Assembly (NCBI RefSeq): GCF_016756495.1
Contig: NZ_AP023243.1
Span: forward strand, 5,832,501-5,896,500
Origin: Mesorhizobium sp. 113-3-3
GTDB taxonomy: Bacteria > Pseudomonadota > Alphaproteobacteria > Rhizobiales > Rhizobiaceae
Direction of reading: 5' to 3'
Length of the DNA: 64,000 nucleotides
Position numbers and translations under genes: made by a program. Shown here piece by piece: positions 53,676 through 63,238 of this stretch. The notes below the pieces were generated by a model that ran no database searches, was not told the DNA's origin, and saw only the letters and a program-made list of their open reading frames with translations. Each line of letters begins with the position of its first letter. Positions within the stretch are counted from its first letter, which is position 1.

Positions 53676-53868
53676 GGTTGCTTCCTCTCTCAGGACAGGG
53701 TTCGGCGCCACGCACCGCCCCATCGCTCGCCTCTGGACCCGATCGGCCTGACGGGGCCGCCGAAAGTCTCCGACCCGAGCCTCTGCGGGCTACGACGCGC
53801 AGGTTCTCGGCGTCCCACCACAGGACTCGCCTTCAGCGGCGTCCTCTCTGCCGCGGGAGATGACACCG

Positions 53869-55365
53869 TCACCCTTGCCTGATGGCGGCGCCAGCCTTGA
53901 TGGCGAGGGCAGCGACGGTCAGTGCGGGGTTAACGGCCGCTGATGTGGGAAGTACCGAAGCGTCGGTCACGTAGAGGTTTGAGATTTCGTGCGAACGGCA
54001 ATCTGTCGACACGACCGACGTCTGCGGATCGTTTCCAAGTCTGGCGGTGCCGCACTGGTGCGACGTCGTCTTCCTGCCGAAGGTTCGGGTGAGCACGATG
54101 GGGAAGCCGGCCTTGCGCATGACGTGACGCGTCTTGCGGATAAGGGTCTCGTGCGCCTGCATGTTGCTGCGCACCCAATGCATGACGATGCGGCCATCGC
54201 TGACCGTGACGCGGCTGTCGGGATTGGGCAGGTCCTCGCTGGTCAGGAACCAGCCATAGCAATTGCGGGCTATCAGCCCGGCCACCCAGCGCGGCAGCAA
54301 TGGTGCGTTGGCCTTCAGGATATTTCCCGTAATGTGTCCAAGTAACTGGACGTTTCCAAGCGGAAATCCGGTCTCCGGGTCGGCATTGTAGAAGTCGTTG
54401 AACGCAAGCGTCTTCTGGTAAACCGATGTGTTGGCGGATAGCGGATCGATCGCCAGCATGGCGGTGGTGTTGTGGTTCATGAAATTGCGGCCGAGTTGGT
54501 CGGACCCATTGGCCAGCCCGCGCGGGTGGGCGGCATTGGCGGACCGCAAGAGCAGCGCCGCGGTTTGGACCGCTCCGGCCGCAACGGCAAACACGCCTGC
54601 GCTTATGCGTTGCTCAACGCCATCCTTCACAAACACCGCGGCAATCACCTGCTGGCCGGCCGGATCAGTCTCCAGACGCAAGACATTGGCGCCAGTCAGG
54701 ATACTGACGTTGCCGTGCCTGAGAGCCGCCGCCAGCGGGCCGGCCTCGGCATCGATCTTGCCGGACCCGGTATTGGGAAACGCGTCCCATCCGGTCTTGG
54801 CGCGGCGAAGCCATTCATCGATGTCGATAGCCAAAGGAAGACTGGAGGGGTGCACGCCTGCCTTGTTCAGGCGAGCGCGCACAGCGGCGATCGCGGGCTC
54901 GTCCTGAACCGGGGGAAAGCGGTAGGGGCTCGCACGAGGCGGCTCGGTCGGGTCCTGCGAGGCATCGCCGCGCACCTTGAAGATCGCCTCGGCCCGCTCG
55001 TACCAGGGCTCGAGTTCGTTATAGGTGATCGGCCACCCCGGCGAAGCACCGTCCATGTGTTGGCGAGGCGAGAAATCCTCCAGTCTGTAGCGGTACAAGA
55101 CCGCGCCAAAGAATTTGGAATTGCCGCCGACATAGTAATAATTGCCTGGCAGGAAGGTCTCGCCGTCGGTGCCAACCCACTCTTCCGTCGAACGGTAGAA
55201 ACCCTTGAGGAATATCGCTTTGTCATCGCGCGCCTCGGGGGTATCCCGAAGGTGCTCGCCACGTTCCAGAATTACGATACGCCTGCCGCTATCGGCAAGG
55301 CTGTAGGCCAGGGACGCGCCCCCAATCCCTGACCCGATGATGACGATATCTGCTGTCTGATCCAA
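53869..55365 (-). CDS. GMC-family oxidoreductase (TTG start)
   Basis: 498 residues. FAD motif VIIGSGIGGASLAYSLADSG; C-terminal GMC half with catalytic His in TSHQCGTARLG and NLYVTDASVLPTSAAVNPAL. It is closer to the sugar-oxidising (glucose/pyranose dehydrogenase-like) GMC group than to choline dehydrogenase. The only possible full-length start is TTG 55365: the in-frame TGA four codons upstream is the ATPase stop, and GAGG sits at seven bases. This suggests coupling to the ATPase gene. It should oxidise the sugar or polyol imported by system B. Confidence 0.85.
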   Translation of the reverse strand: MDQTADIVIIGSGIGGASLAYSLADSGRRIVILERGEHLRDTPEARDDKAIFLKGFYRSTEEWVGTDGETFLPGNYYYVGGNSKFFGAVLYRYRLEDFSPRQHMDGASPGWPITYNELEPWYERAEAIFKVRGDASQDPTEPPRASPYRFPPVQDEPAIAAVRARLNKAGVHPSSLPLAIDIDEWLRRAKTGWDAFPNTGSGKIDAEAGPLAAALRHGNVSILTGANVLRLETDPAGQQVIAAVFVKDGVEQRISAGVFAVAAGAVQTAALLLRSANAAHPRGLANGSDQLGRNFMNHNTTAMLAIDPLSANTSVYQKTLAFNDFYNADPETGFPLGNVQLLGHITGNILKANAPLLPRWVAGLIARNCYGWFLTSEDLPNPDSRVTVSDGRIVMHWVRSNMQAHETLIRKTRHVMRKAGFPIVLTRTFGRKTTSHQCGTARLGNDPQTSVVSTDCRSHEISNLYVTDASVLPTSAAVNPALTVAALAIKAGAAIRQG

Positions 55366-55374
55366 GTCGGCGCC

Positions 55375-56475
55375 TCAATCTATGCGTTGTTCGGTCTCGG
55401 CATCGAACAGCACGATCTTGGCGGTATCGACTGCAAGGGTCGCGGGCGTGCGGGCTGAGACGGCCCGTGGTGGCACGCGCGCCGTGACCTCGACGCCGCC
55501 TGCCTGGAACAGCGCAAGCGTGTCGGGTCCGGTTGGCTCGACAACGTCGATGTTCACTGACAATTTCTGCGCGGACTGCGCGCCGGCGACGCTGAACAGT
55601 TCAGGCCGAATGCCGACGAGTATGCCGCGGCCGGCGTATTTCGCGGCCGCTTGCGAAGAGACTGGGATTCCGGCGAGCTGAGCCGACGCCACGCCAGGGA
55701 TGTCGATGATAGCGACCGCGCGCCCCTCCGTTACCTCGAGCTTCGCCGGGATGATGTTCATGGATGGCGAGCCAACGAACTTGGCCACGTAGACGTTCGC
55801 CGGCCGGTCGTAGACCGACTGCGGATCGTCGAGGTGCTGGACCACGCCGTCCTTCATCACCGCGACGCGCGTCGCGAGCGTCATCGCCTCGATCTGGTCG
55901 TGGGTGACATAGACGATGGTGGTTCCCAAGCGCGCGTGGAGGCGCTTGATCTCCGTGCGCATGTCGACGCGCAACTTGGCATCCAAGTTGGAGAGAGGTT
56001 CGTCGAACAGGAACAGCTTGGGTTGGCGCACGATCGCGCGCCCCATCGCCACGCGCTGGCGCTGGCCGCCGGAAAGTTGCGACGGCTTCCTGTCCAGAAG
56101 ATGCGTCATCTGCAGCAGATCGGCCGCGGTCTTCACGGCTTTGTCGCGCTCGGCCTGCGACACTCCGCGTATCTTCATGCCGAACTCGATGTTCTGGCGC
56201 ACCGTCATCGTGGGGTACAGCGCGTAGGACTGGAACACCATCGCGATATCCCTGTCTTTCGGCGAGAGGTCGTTGACCACCTTGCCGGCGATGCGGATTT
56301 CTCCGCCGGATATCTCTTCCAGGCCAGCGATCATGTTGAGCAGCGTTGACTTGCCGCAGCCCGAAGGTCCGAGCAGTACGAGGAAGTCGCCGGTGCCGAT
56401 GGAGATGCTCACCTCCTTCAGGACTTCGAGGTCACCATAGAGCTTGCGGGCACGATCGATTTCGAGAGTTGACAT
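55375..56475 (-). CDS. ABC importer ATPase, MalK type (system B)
   Basis: 366 residues. Walker A GPSGCGKST, Q-loop FQSYALYPTMTV, signature LSGGQRQRV, Walker B LFLFDEPLSNLD, H-loop VTHDQ, then TOBE domain. It is of equal length to the orphan ATPase at 6350, and similar to it. It is only 5 bases after the MalG-type gene. It probably powers system B and may also serve system A, which has no ATPase. Confidence 0.92.
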   Translation of the reverse strand: MSTLEIDRARKLYGDLEVLKEVSISIGTGDFLVLLGPSGCGKSTLLNMIAGLEEISGGEIRIAGKVVNDLSPKDRDIAMVFQSYALYPTMTVRQNIEFGMKIRGVSQAERDKAVKTAADLLQMTHLLDRKPSQLSGGQRQRVAMGRAIVRQPKLFLFDEPLSNLDAKLRVDMRTEIKRLHARLGTTIVYVTHDQIEAMTLATRVAVMKDGVVQHLDDPQSVYDRPANVYVAKFVGSPSMNIIPAKLEVTEGRAVAIIDIPGVASAQLAGIPVSSQAAAKYAGRGILVGIRPELFSVAGAQSAQKLSVNIDVVEPTGPDTLALFQAGGVEVTARVPPRAVSARTPATLAVDTAKIVLFDAETEQRID

Positions 56476-56479
56476 AGGA

Positions 56480-57358
56480 TCAGCCTTTCACGGCGCCGGC
56501 GGTAAGGCCGCGCACGAAATATCGTCCAGCGACGACGTAGACAAAAAGGGTCGGCAGCGCGGCGATCATGGCGGCAGCCATGTCGACGTTGTATTCCTTG
56601 CGTCCCATCGAGACGTTGACGATGTTGTTGAGGGCTACGGTGATGGGGGCATTTTCGCCGGCGGTGAACGAGGCACCGAACAGGTAGTCGTTCCAGATCT
56701 GGGTGAACTGCCAGATGCAGGACACGACAATGATCGGCAGGGCCGCCGGCAGCATGATCGACACGAAGATCCGGATGAAGCCGGCACCGTCGATCTTCGC
56801 CGCCCTGACCAGTTCATCGGGAATGCTGACGAAATAGTTGCGAAAGAAGAGCGTCGTGAACGCGATGCCGTAGACCGTGTGAACCAGAACGAGCCCTGGC
56901 AGAGACCCGGCGAGACCAAGGATTCCCAAAGTTTGTGCCATGGGAAGAATCACGGCCTGAAAAGGCAGGAAGCAACCGAACAACAGCAGCCCGAAAATCA
57001 CGTTGGAGCCGGGGAAGCGCCATTTGGTAATGACATAGCCGTTGATCGCGCCGATGCCGGTCGACATGATCACGGCCGGGATCGTCAGCAGCAGCGAGTT
57101 GATGAAATAGGGCTTCAGTCCCTTGCAGGCGGTTCCGTTGCAAGCCTCCGACCACGCGGTGCGCCAGGCGTCAAAGGTAATTTGCTGCGGCAGGCCGATG
57201 AAGGAGCCGGCATAGATCTCATCAAGATGTTTCACCGAGGTGGTGATCATCACCCAGAGCGGCATCAGGTAGAACGCAGCCATGAAGAACAGACTGCCGT
57301 AGATGACGGCGCGGCCGATACGATGCTGTCGACGGAAGGAGGCGGCATTATTGGCCAT
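56480..57358 (-). CDS. ABC importer permease, MalG type (system B)
   Basis: 292 residues. EAA loop RAAKIDGAGFIRIFVSIMLP and C-terminus FVRGLTAGAVKG as in system A; also the cysteine loop ACNGTACKGL. By eye well over half of the residues match the system A paralogue. It overlaps the MalF-type gene by 11 bases, the same overlap as in system A. Confidence 0.92.
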   Translation of the reverse strand: MANNAASFRRQHRIGRAVIYGSLFFMAAFYLMPLWVMITTSVKHLDEIYAGSFIGLPQQITFDAWRTAWSEACNGTACKGLKPYFINSLLLTIPAVIMSTGIGAINGYVITKWRFPGSNVIFGLLLFGCFLPFQAVILPMAQTLGILGLAGSLPGLVLVHTVYGIAFTTLFFRNYFVSIPDELVRAAKIDGAGFIRIFVSIMLPAALPIIVVSCIWQFTQIWNDYLFGASFTAGENAPITVALNNIVNVSMGRKEYNVDMAAAMIAALPTLFVYVVAGRYFVRGLTAGAVKG

Positions 57359-58244
57359 CGCGGGACTCCTTCAGCTCTGAATAGAGATACGGAACGATGA
57401 TCGCGGCGACCGTCATCAGCATCATCATCGCACTGGCTGCGCCAACCCCCATCTGGTCGCGCCGGAAGGTGGCGGAGTACATGAAGGTGGAAGGCATTTC
57501 GGTCGCGGAGCCGGGGCCGGTGTTGGTTAGCGCCAGAATGAGATCGAAGCTCTTGATTGCGATATAGCTGAGCAGAACGATCACGCTCAGGAAGGCGGGG
57601 CGCAGCATCGGCACGACGATTGTCCGATAGATCCGCGGCAGGCTTGCGCCTTCGATCTGTGCAGCCTTGATGACCGAATTGTCGATGCCGCGCAGTCCGG
57701 CCAGGAAGATCGCCATGGCGAAGCCGGTCGATTGCCAGACGGCGGCAATCACCACGCAATAGATCGCGAAAGTCGGCTGTGCGATCCAGTCGAACACGAA
57801 GCTGGTCCAGCCCAGATCATTGACGACTTTCTGCACGCCCAGAGCGGGGTTGAGAATCCACTTCCAGGCGGTGCCGGTGACGATGAAGGACAACGCCATC
57901 GGGTAGAGAAAAATCGCCCGCAATGTGCCTTCAACGCGGATCTTCTGATCGAGAAGGATTGCCATCAACAGTCCGAGGCCGGTGGTCAGTGCCAGGAACA
58001 GTGTTGAAAAGACGAACAGATTGAAGACCGCCGTGTGCCAGCGCGGCGTCGACCACAGACGGACATACTGGTTCAGGCCGACGAAATCGTATTTCGGTAC
58101 GATCATGGAAGACGAGAGCGAAATCCAACCCGTCCAGCAGATGAACAGGTAGACCGCAACCAGCACAACCAAAAGGCTGGGCGCCAGCACCAGCCGTGGC
58201 AACCAATTCTCGATACGGTTCGATAAAGGGGTGGATCTGCTCAT
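57348..58244 (-). CDS. ABC importer permease, MalF type (system B)
   Basis: 298 residues from ATG 58244 with GAGGG upstream; an upstream in-frame TTG (58268) lacks support. Six membrane segments and the EAA loop IKAAQIEGASLPRIYRTIVVP. The closest relative in the window is the system A permease at 47548. Confidence 0.92.
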   Translation of the reverse strand: MSRSTPLSNRIENWLPRLVLAPSLLVVLVAVYLFICWTGWISLSSSMIVPKYDFVGLNQYVRLWSTPRWHTAVFNLFVFSTLFLALTTGLGLLMAILLDQKIRVEGTLRAIFLYPMALSFIVTGTAWKWILNPALGVQKVVNDLGWTSFVFDWIAQPTFAIYCVVIAAVWQSTGFAMAIFLAGLRGIDNSVIKAAQIEGASLPRIYRTIVVPMLRPAFLSVIVLLSYIAIKSFDLILALTNTGPGSATEMPSTFMYSATFRRDQMGVGAASAMMMLMTVAAIIVPYLYSELKESRDGQ

Positions 58245-58285
58245 CGGCTTGCCCTCAGGTTGGGTCAATGGAGCTGCGAGAAAGG

Positions 58286-58324
58286 CGCTGCCGGGACCTC
58301 ATGGGAGGCATTGCCCCGGCAGCG
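58286..58324 (-). terminator. Perfect 10-bp hairpin after system B binding-protein gene
   Basis: Arms CGCTGCCGGG (58286-58295) and CCCGGCAGCG (58315-58324) with a 19-base loop, immediately after the binding-protein stop, without a T run. Same location as in system A but unrelated in sequence. Confidence 0.6.
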
Positions 58325-58334
58325 AACGCACGCC

Positions 58335-59588
58335 TCAGCGTGCGTTGTTGATCCCGTCGACCAGGGATTTGACCGCGTCTTCGGCGCTCATATCGGTGAC
58401 GAAGAACTTGCCGACGACGTCCTGGAACACGCCGGAGAAACGCGGCTCGACAGCAAAGCCGTCGGTGAGCGATCCGTAGATGGCGTTGTTCTTGATGGCA
58501 GCGACGCGGTCCGAAAAGCTGCGCTTGGCGCAGTCGTCAAAATCGTCCATCGCCACATCCAGACGAGCCGGGATCGAGCCCTTGATCAGATTGAACTTCT
58601 TCTGCACTTCTGGGTCCATGATCGCTTCCGCGACGGCATCCTGCCCTTTTTCGATATCGGCATTCTTGATCTTGAAGCCGCCGAATGTATCGAACACGAA
58701 CTTGTAGTTCGGCGTGGCGGTCGGCGTCGGGAAGCACAGGAAATCGACGCCCGGCTTCATCCCCTTGGCAAGGAATTCACCCTTCGCCCAGTCGCCCATG
58801 ATCTGCATGCCCGCCTGGCCGTTGGCGACGAGGTTGGTCGCAGCCGCCCAGTCACGGCCGGTGAAGCCGGCGTCATGCAATCCACGCACCTTGCCCAGCA
58901 GTTCAAACGTCTTGATCATTTCCGGGCTGGACAGCGCGGTTTCATCCAGATCGATGGCGGCTTTCTTGTAGAAATCCGGGCCGTTCACGTCGATGAGCAT
59001 GGATTCGAACAGCTCTTCGATCTGCCAGCTCTCGTCGCTCATCGCGATCGGCGTAACACCAATCGCCTTCAGCTTTTCCGCACTCGCGATCAGCTCGTCC
59101 CAGCTTGTGGGAATGGCGATCCCGGCCTTGTCGAAGACGGCCTTGTTCGCCCAGACCCAGTTCTGGCGATGCATGTTGATCGGGGTCGAGAAGAAGGTGT
59201 CGTCCTGCTGCAGGAATTGCAGCATGACCGGCGGAAGGGCGGCTTTCCAGCCGTTCTTGGCATACAGGTCATTCAGCGAACGCAGCACGCCTTCCTTGGC
59301 CCAGCCCAGGCCTTCGAAGCCGAGGAACTGCATCACCGCAGGAGGATTGCCGGCGGCGACACGAGTGCGCAGCGCCTGCTGGGCATTGGCGCCATTGGCG
59401 CCACCAACCGCGCTATCCTGCCACTCGAAGCCCATGGTCTTGAGCTTGTCGGTAATCACCTTCAGCGCTCCGACCTCGCTCGCCGAGGTCCAGACATGCA
59501 GGCCTTCGATTTTGGTTTGTGCCATTGCCTGGCCTGCAAAGGGCAGTCCAAGCGCGGCGGCGAGCAGCATTCTCTTGAGTTTGGTCAT
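58335..59588 (-). CDS. Periplasmic solute-binding protein, family 1 (system B, Gts-like)
   Basis: 417 residues from ATG 59588 (AGGGGA at six bases; ATG 59594 also possible). Signal peptide ends GQAMA-QTK. Shares VGGANGANAQQALRTRV, GWAKEGVLRSLNDLY and GQAGMQIMGDWAKGEF with the system A receptor. Predicted sugar or polyol receptor of the glucose/mannose type. Confidence 0.92.
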   Translation of the reverse strand: MTKLKRMLLAAALGLPFAGQAMAQTKIEGLHVWTSASEVGALKVITDKLKTMGFEWQDSAVGGANGANAQQALRTRVAAGNPPAVMQFLGFEGLGWAKEGVLRSLNDLYAKNGWKAALPPVMLQFLQQDDTFFSTPINMHRQNWVWANKAVFDKAGIAIPTSWDELIASAEKLKAIGVTPIAMSDESWQIEELFESMLIDVNGPDFYKKAAIDLDETALSSPEMIKTFELLGKVRGLHDAGFTGRDWAAATNLVANGQAGMQIMGDWAKGEFLAKGMKPGVDFLCFPTPTATPNYKFVFDTFGGFKIKNADIEKGQDAVAEAIMDPEVQKKFNLIKGSIPARLDVAMDDFDDCAKRSFSDRVAAIKNNAIYGSLTDGFAVEPRFSGVFQDVVGKFFVTDMSAEDAVKSLVDGINNAR

Positions 59589-59609
59589 CGTCATTCCCCT
59601 TTTGAGGTT

Positions 59610-59629
59610 AAAATGCCCGGTCGCATTTT
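59610..59629 (-). terminator. Hairpin between HisD-like and binding-protein genes
   Basis: Arms AAAATGC (59610-59616) and GCATTTT (59623-59629) with a 6-base loop, 24-43 bases after the HisD-like stop and 21 bases before the binding-protein start. Read on the minus strand the 3' arm ends in TTTT, so it may act as a partial terminator or attenuator. Confidence 0.45.
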
Positions 59630-59652
59630 CGCTGTTATCGGGCGGGTTGGAG

Positions 59653-60963
59653 TCAGCTTGGATCGGCCGGCATGGCATAGCCGACGTTCTTTCTGCCGTA
59701 GCGGCGCACCCGGATGTTGGCTTGTTCGGCGTGTCCGGCGAACCCTTCCATCAGGCACAGACGCGAGCCGTACTCTCCGATGAGGGCCGAGGCCTCGTCG
59801 GTCAGGATGCGCTGATAGGTGCAGGTCTTTAGGAACTTTCCGACCCAGAGCCCGCCGGTGTAGCGGGCGGCCTTGTTGGTCGGCAGTGTATGGTTGGTGC
59901 CGATGACCTTGTCGCCAAACGACACGTTGGTGCGGGCACCGAGAAACAGCGCGCCGTAGTTCTTCATCTTCTCAAGGAAGTAGTCCGGATCACGCGTCAT
60001 GACCTGGACATGCTCCGAGGCGATGCGATCGGCCTCGGCCACCATTTCGTCGATCGTATCGCACAAAATGATCTCGCCGAAATCCTCCCAGGCCTTGGCT
60101 GCCACAGCCGCGGTCGGCAGGATTTTGAGCAGACGCTCGATTTCATCCAGCGTGTCTCGAGCAAGTTTCTCCGAGTTGGTAATCAGCAAAGCGGGAGAGT
60201 TGATGCCATGCTCGGCCTGGCCAAGCAGATCCGTGGCCACGATCTCACCGTCGACACTGTCGTCGGCAATCACCAGCGTCTCGGTCGGACCGGCGAAGAG
60301 GTCGATGCCGACCTTGCCGAACAGCAGCCGTTTGGCTTCTGCGACGTAGGCATTGCCCGGGCCGGCAAGGATATCGACGGGTGCGATCGTCTCGGTGCCG
60401 TAGGCCATTGCGGCGATCGCCTGGACGCCGCCTAGGCAGTAGATTTCGTCGGCACCGGCGAGGGCCTGTGCGGCGACAATCTTGTCGGCGATCTTGCCCT
60501 GAAACGGAGGGGCGCAAGTTATGACGCGCTCACAGCCAGCCACTCGGGCAGTCAAGACGGTCATGTGGGCGGACGCGAGCAGCGGATATTTGCCGCCCGG
60601 AACATAGCATCCGACATTCTGGATCGGGACGTTCTTGTGGCCCAGAACCACCCCCGGCAGCGTTTCGATCTCCAGATCAAGAAGGGTCGCACGCTGGGCT
60701 TCGGCGAACCTGCGCACCTGGTCCTGCGCGAAATCGAGATCCTCGCGTTCGCGCTTGGTCAACGCGTTGATGCATCCGTCGATCTCGGCTTTGGTCAGGC
60801 GATAGTCATCCCTGTCGAACTTGTCGAAGCGGACGGACAATTCACGCACCGCCTTGTCGCCGCCCTTCTCGACCTGGGCCAGTAAAGCCTGAACCGTCGC
60901 GGTGATTGCCGGCTGACCATCGTCTGCGACATTGCCTCGGGCGGACTTGACGCTGCGTATCAT
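59653..60963 (-). CDS. HisD-family dehydrogenase (HpsN-like paralogue)
   Basis: 436 residues from ATG 60963. Histidinol-dehydrogenase fold with the zinc and catalytic pattern [34 protein letters not shown] and the C-terminal [15 protein letters not shown]. The [20 protein letters not shown] stretch resembles the non-histidine branch that includes sulfopropanediol 3-dehydrogenase (HpsN). No other his gene is near, so a catabolic alcohol-to-acid oxidation (two NAD steps) is more likely than histidine synthesis. The longer frame toward 61209 overlaps the next gene and lacks support. Confidence 0.82.
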   Translation of the reverse strand: MIRSVKSARGNVADDGQPAITATVQALLAQVEKGGDKAVRELSVRFDKFDRDDYRLTKAEIDGCINALTKREREDLDFAQDQVRRFAEAQRATLLDLEIETLPGVVLGHKNVPIQNVGCYVPGGKYPLLASAHMTVLTARVAGCERVITCAPPFQGKIADKIVAAQALAGADEIYCLGGVQAIAAMAYGTETIAPVDILAGPGNAYVAEAKRLLFGKVGIDLFAGPTETLVIADDSVDGEIVATDLLGQAEHGINSPALLITNSEKLARDTLDEIERLLKILPTAAVAAKAWEDFGEIILCDTIDEMVAEADRIASEHVQVMTRDPDYFLEKMKNYGALFLGARTNVSFGDKVIGTNHTLPTNKAARYTGGLWVGKFLKTCTYQRILTDEASALIGEYGSRLCLMEGFAGHAEQANIRVRRYGRKNVGYAMPADPS

Positions 60964-61063
60964 GACAATAACTCTTCGTTCGCGAGCGCGTAGGCGCCGC
61001 ATCCTCAACGAAATAGGTGGCGAAATTCGAGGGCGGGGCCGGCCCGCCCTCGCGTCGATCCTG

Positions 61064-62866
61064 CTAGAGGTGCTGCTCGCGTGCGCGCATCTCGGCGTAT
61101 CCGGCCTGTTCCTTTTCATAGTAGGCCGGCGACGGGAAATCCCACCAGCCGGTCGCGAACGGTCCTGCCGCGTCGCGCGAGACAATGACCTCGACAAGAG
61201 CCGGGCCACCGCATTCCAAGGCTGCCTTCAAGCTGCTTTCGAGGTCTTCATCCTTCTCGACTTTCCAGGCCTCGAGCCCGAATGCGCGGGCGGAGGCCGT
61301 GATGTCGGCAGAGTAAGGCTGGCCGTTGCCGGAGTGATGGGTAAATTCGGAAGCGATGTGGCGACCCATGAACTTGCGCTGGCCACCGCGGATCGACATG
61401 TAGCCCGAGTTGTTCAACACGAGGAACACCACATTGATGCCGTTCATCACGGCAGTGCCCATTTCGGGCAGCGACATCATAAAGTCGCCGTCGCCAACGA
61501 TCGCCACGACCTGACGATCCGGGCATGCAAGCTTGGCACCCAACGCGGCCGGGACCGCCCATCCCATCGGCGAATAGGAGCCGGAGGTCAGATGGGTGCG
61601 CGGCTCGTAGACCGGGAAGCTTTGCTTCACCGAACCCTGGGTGTTACCCGAACCGACAACCACGATACCATTGCGGTCCAGGACCTTGCGCAGAGCAACC
61701 AGCGGGCGCTGCGACGTGAAAGGCGTTTCGCGGCTGTTCTCGCGCGGCGACACCAGGGCGACCCAGTCAGCCTTCGCCTTCTGGACGTCGGCCAGGAATT
61801 TCTCGCGCTTCGCCAGGGCCTTCTTGGCATCGGCCTCGGACAGCAAGGCCAGGATTGCCTCCAACGCCACCTTTGCGTCGGCAACGATGCCAACCTCGGT
61901 CGGATAGGTTTTGCCGATCTCGCGCGGGTCCAGATCGATGTGGATCAGCTTGCCCGGGGGAATCGAGAACGAAACGCCCTTGGCGTAGGACGAGGCCGAC
62001 CAATCCGTGAAGCGGCAGCCTACCGAGATTACGACGTCGGCGGACGCGGTGATCTTGTTGCCGCATGTCGTGCCGGTCTGACCGACCGCGCCGACGAAGA
62101 GCTCATGATCTTCCGAGATGGCGCCCTTGCCGTTCCAGGTGATCGAAACCGCCGCGCCGAGACGCTCGGCCAACCGCGTCAATTCGTTCGAAGCGTTGGC
62201 TGTGATGGCGCCGCCACCGGCGACGATGACCGGCCGTTCGGCGTTCAACAGAAGCTTTACGGCCGCCTCGATCGCGCTCGGATCCGGGTAGGCCACACCG
62301 ATCGGCAGACGCTTGTCCAGCGGATGGATGCTCACATCCGCCGCTTCGACCTGCACGTCCATCGGCACTTCGACATGCACGGGACCCGGACGGCCGGTCA
62401 GCATCTCGTTGAAGGCGCGATGCATGATGGTCGGCAGAACCTGGACGGACTGCGCCTGCCAGGCGCGCTTGGTTACCTGCTCAGTGATGCGCGCAAAGGC
62501 GTTGTCCTGCTGGCGCTCTATCTCCTGCATCGTGCCGTGACCATGCATGTAGGTCTGTGGCGAACCCGAGACATAGAACAAGGAAGTCGAGTCGCAATAG
62601 GCTGTGGCAAGCCCTATGATCGTATTGGTAGCGCCGGGTCCGACCGACGTCGAACATGCCATGGGCTTGCCGCTGGCGCGGAAATAGCCGTCCGCCATGT
62701 GAACGGCGCTCTGTTCATGCATGACCTGGATAAAGGGCAGTTGCGAGCCTTCCTCTAGAAAAGCATCGAACAGTGCCCAGATGCCATGTCCAGGCACGCC
62801 AGCCACATATTCGACGCCATATTCCTTGAGCGCTCTTGCGACGATCTGCCCACCGGTCAGTTTCAT
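61064..62866 (-). CDS. ThDP-dependent enzyme, acetolactate-synthase-like
   Basis: 600 residues in the usual three ThDP domains. N-terminal catalytic Glu in [14 protein letters not shown], central GAGGG-type binding region ([14 protein letters not shown]), and the ThDP/magnesium motif [19 protein letters not shown] ending NN. It resembles large acetolactate-synthase/benzaldehyde-lyase-type proteins; not Xsc or IolD by sequence look. It acts on a 2-keto acid or aldehyde. RBS GAGGG at six bases. First gene of the minus-strand block; a HisD-like dehydrogenase follows, suggesting consecutive steps in the breakdown of an imported compound. Confidence 0.85.
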   Translation of the reverse strand: MKLTGGQIVARALKEYGVEYVAGVPGHGIWALFDAFLEEGSQLPFIQVMHEQSAVHMADGYFRASGKPMACSTSVGPGATNTIIGLATAYCDSTSLFYVSGSPQTYMHGHGTMQEIERQQDNAFARITEQVTKRAWQAQSVQVLPTIMHRAFNEMLTGRPGPVHVEVPMDVQVEAADVSIHPLDKRLPIGVAYPDPSAIEAAVKLLLNAERPVIVAGGGAITANASNELTRLAERLGAAVSITWNGKGAISEDHELFVGAVGQTGTTCGNKITASADVVISVGCRFTDWSASSYAKGVSFSIPPGKLIHIDLDPREIGKTYPTEVGIVADAKVALEAILALLSEADAKKALAKREKFLADVQKAKADWVALVSPRENSRETPFTSQRPLVALRKVLDRNGIVVVGSGNTQGSVKQSFPVYEPRTHLTSGSYSPMGWAVPAALGAKLACPDRQVVAIVGDGDFMMSLPEMGTAVMNGINVVFLVLNNSGYMSIRGGQRKFMGRHIASEFTHHSGNGQPYSADITASARAFGLEAWKVEKDEDLESSLKAALECGGPALVEVIVSRDAAGPFATGWWDFPSPAYYEKEQAGYAEMRAREQHL

Positions 62867-63238
62867 TGTTCGACCCTCTTATCTTTTTGGCTGACGAGGC
62901 GGTTGCGAGATATGCTCCTCGTCCATGCTCTTATTAAGCAGCCATGGAAGGCCCAGCGACAAGTTCGCAGGGTAGGTTTATTCGAAGCAATGTGACGCGC
63001 TAGCAGAGAAGATTTGCGACAGTAGGGGTTGACCGCTTCCAGCCGCCGGCGAGCGAAATATGCCGGGACTGGCTTCTGCCAAGCGCAACACCTGTCCGGG
63101 TTCCAGGAGATCTTCGACGCGATATAACGCGATAAGTGCTGCATATCGCGCAAGAATTCGCACTGCCGCGCAATTCCGCCTCAACAAGGCGTATGGCTTG
63201 CTTGCTGGCAATGTCAACCACTTATGACGGACGAGGCC
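62867..63238. other. Divergent promoter region between ThDP enzyme and isomerase genes
   Basis: About 370 bp with no convincing gene; the open frames found here lack domains and good starts. It must hold the promoters of both flanking genes, but I recognise no operator. Confidence 0.45.

Noticed and set aside
59653..60963. True histidinol dehydrogenase of histidine synthesis
   Set aside because: No other histidine gene nearby, and neighbours are importer and catabolic genes; the branch resembles HpsN-like paralogues.
60932..62758. 608-residue open frame opposite the ThDP enzyme
   Set aside because: Antisense shadow caused by high third-position GC; the minus strand carries the intact ThDP motifs.
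61064..62866. Sulfoacetaldehyde acetyltransferase (Xsc) assignment
   Set aside because: Tempting because of the HpsN-like neighbour, but the N-terminal and ThDP-region residues do not look like Xsc.
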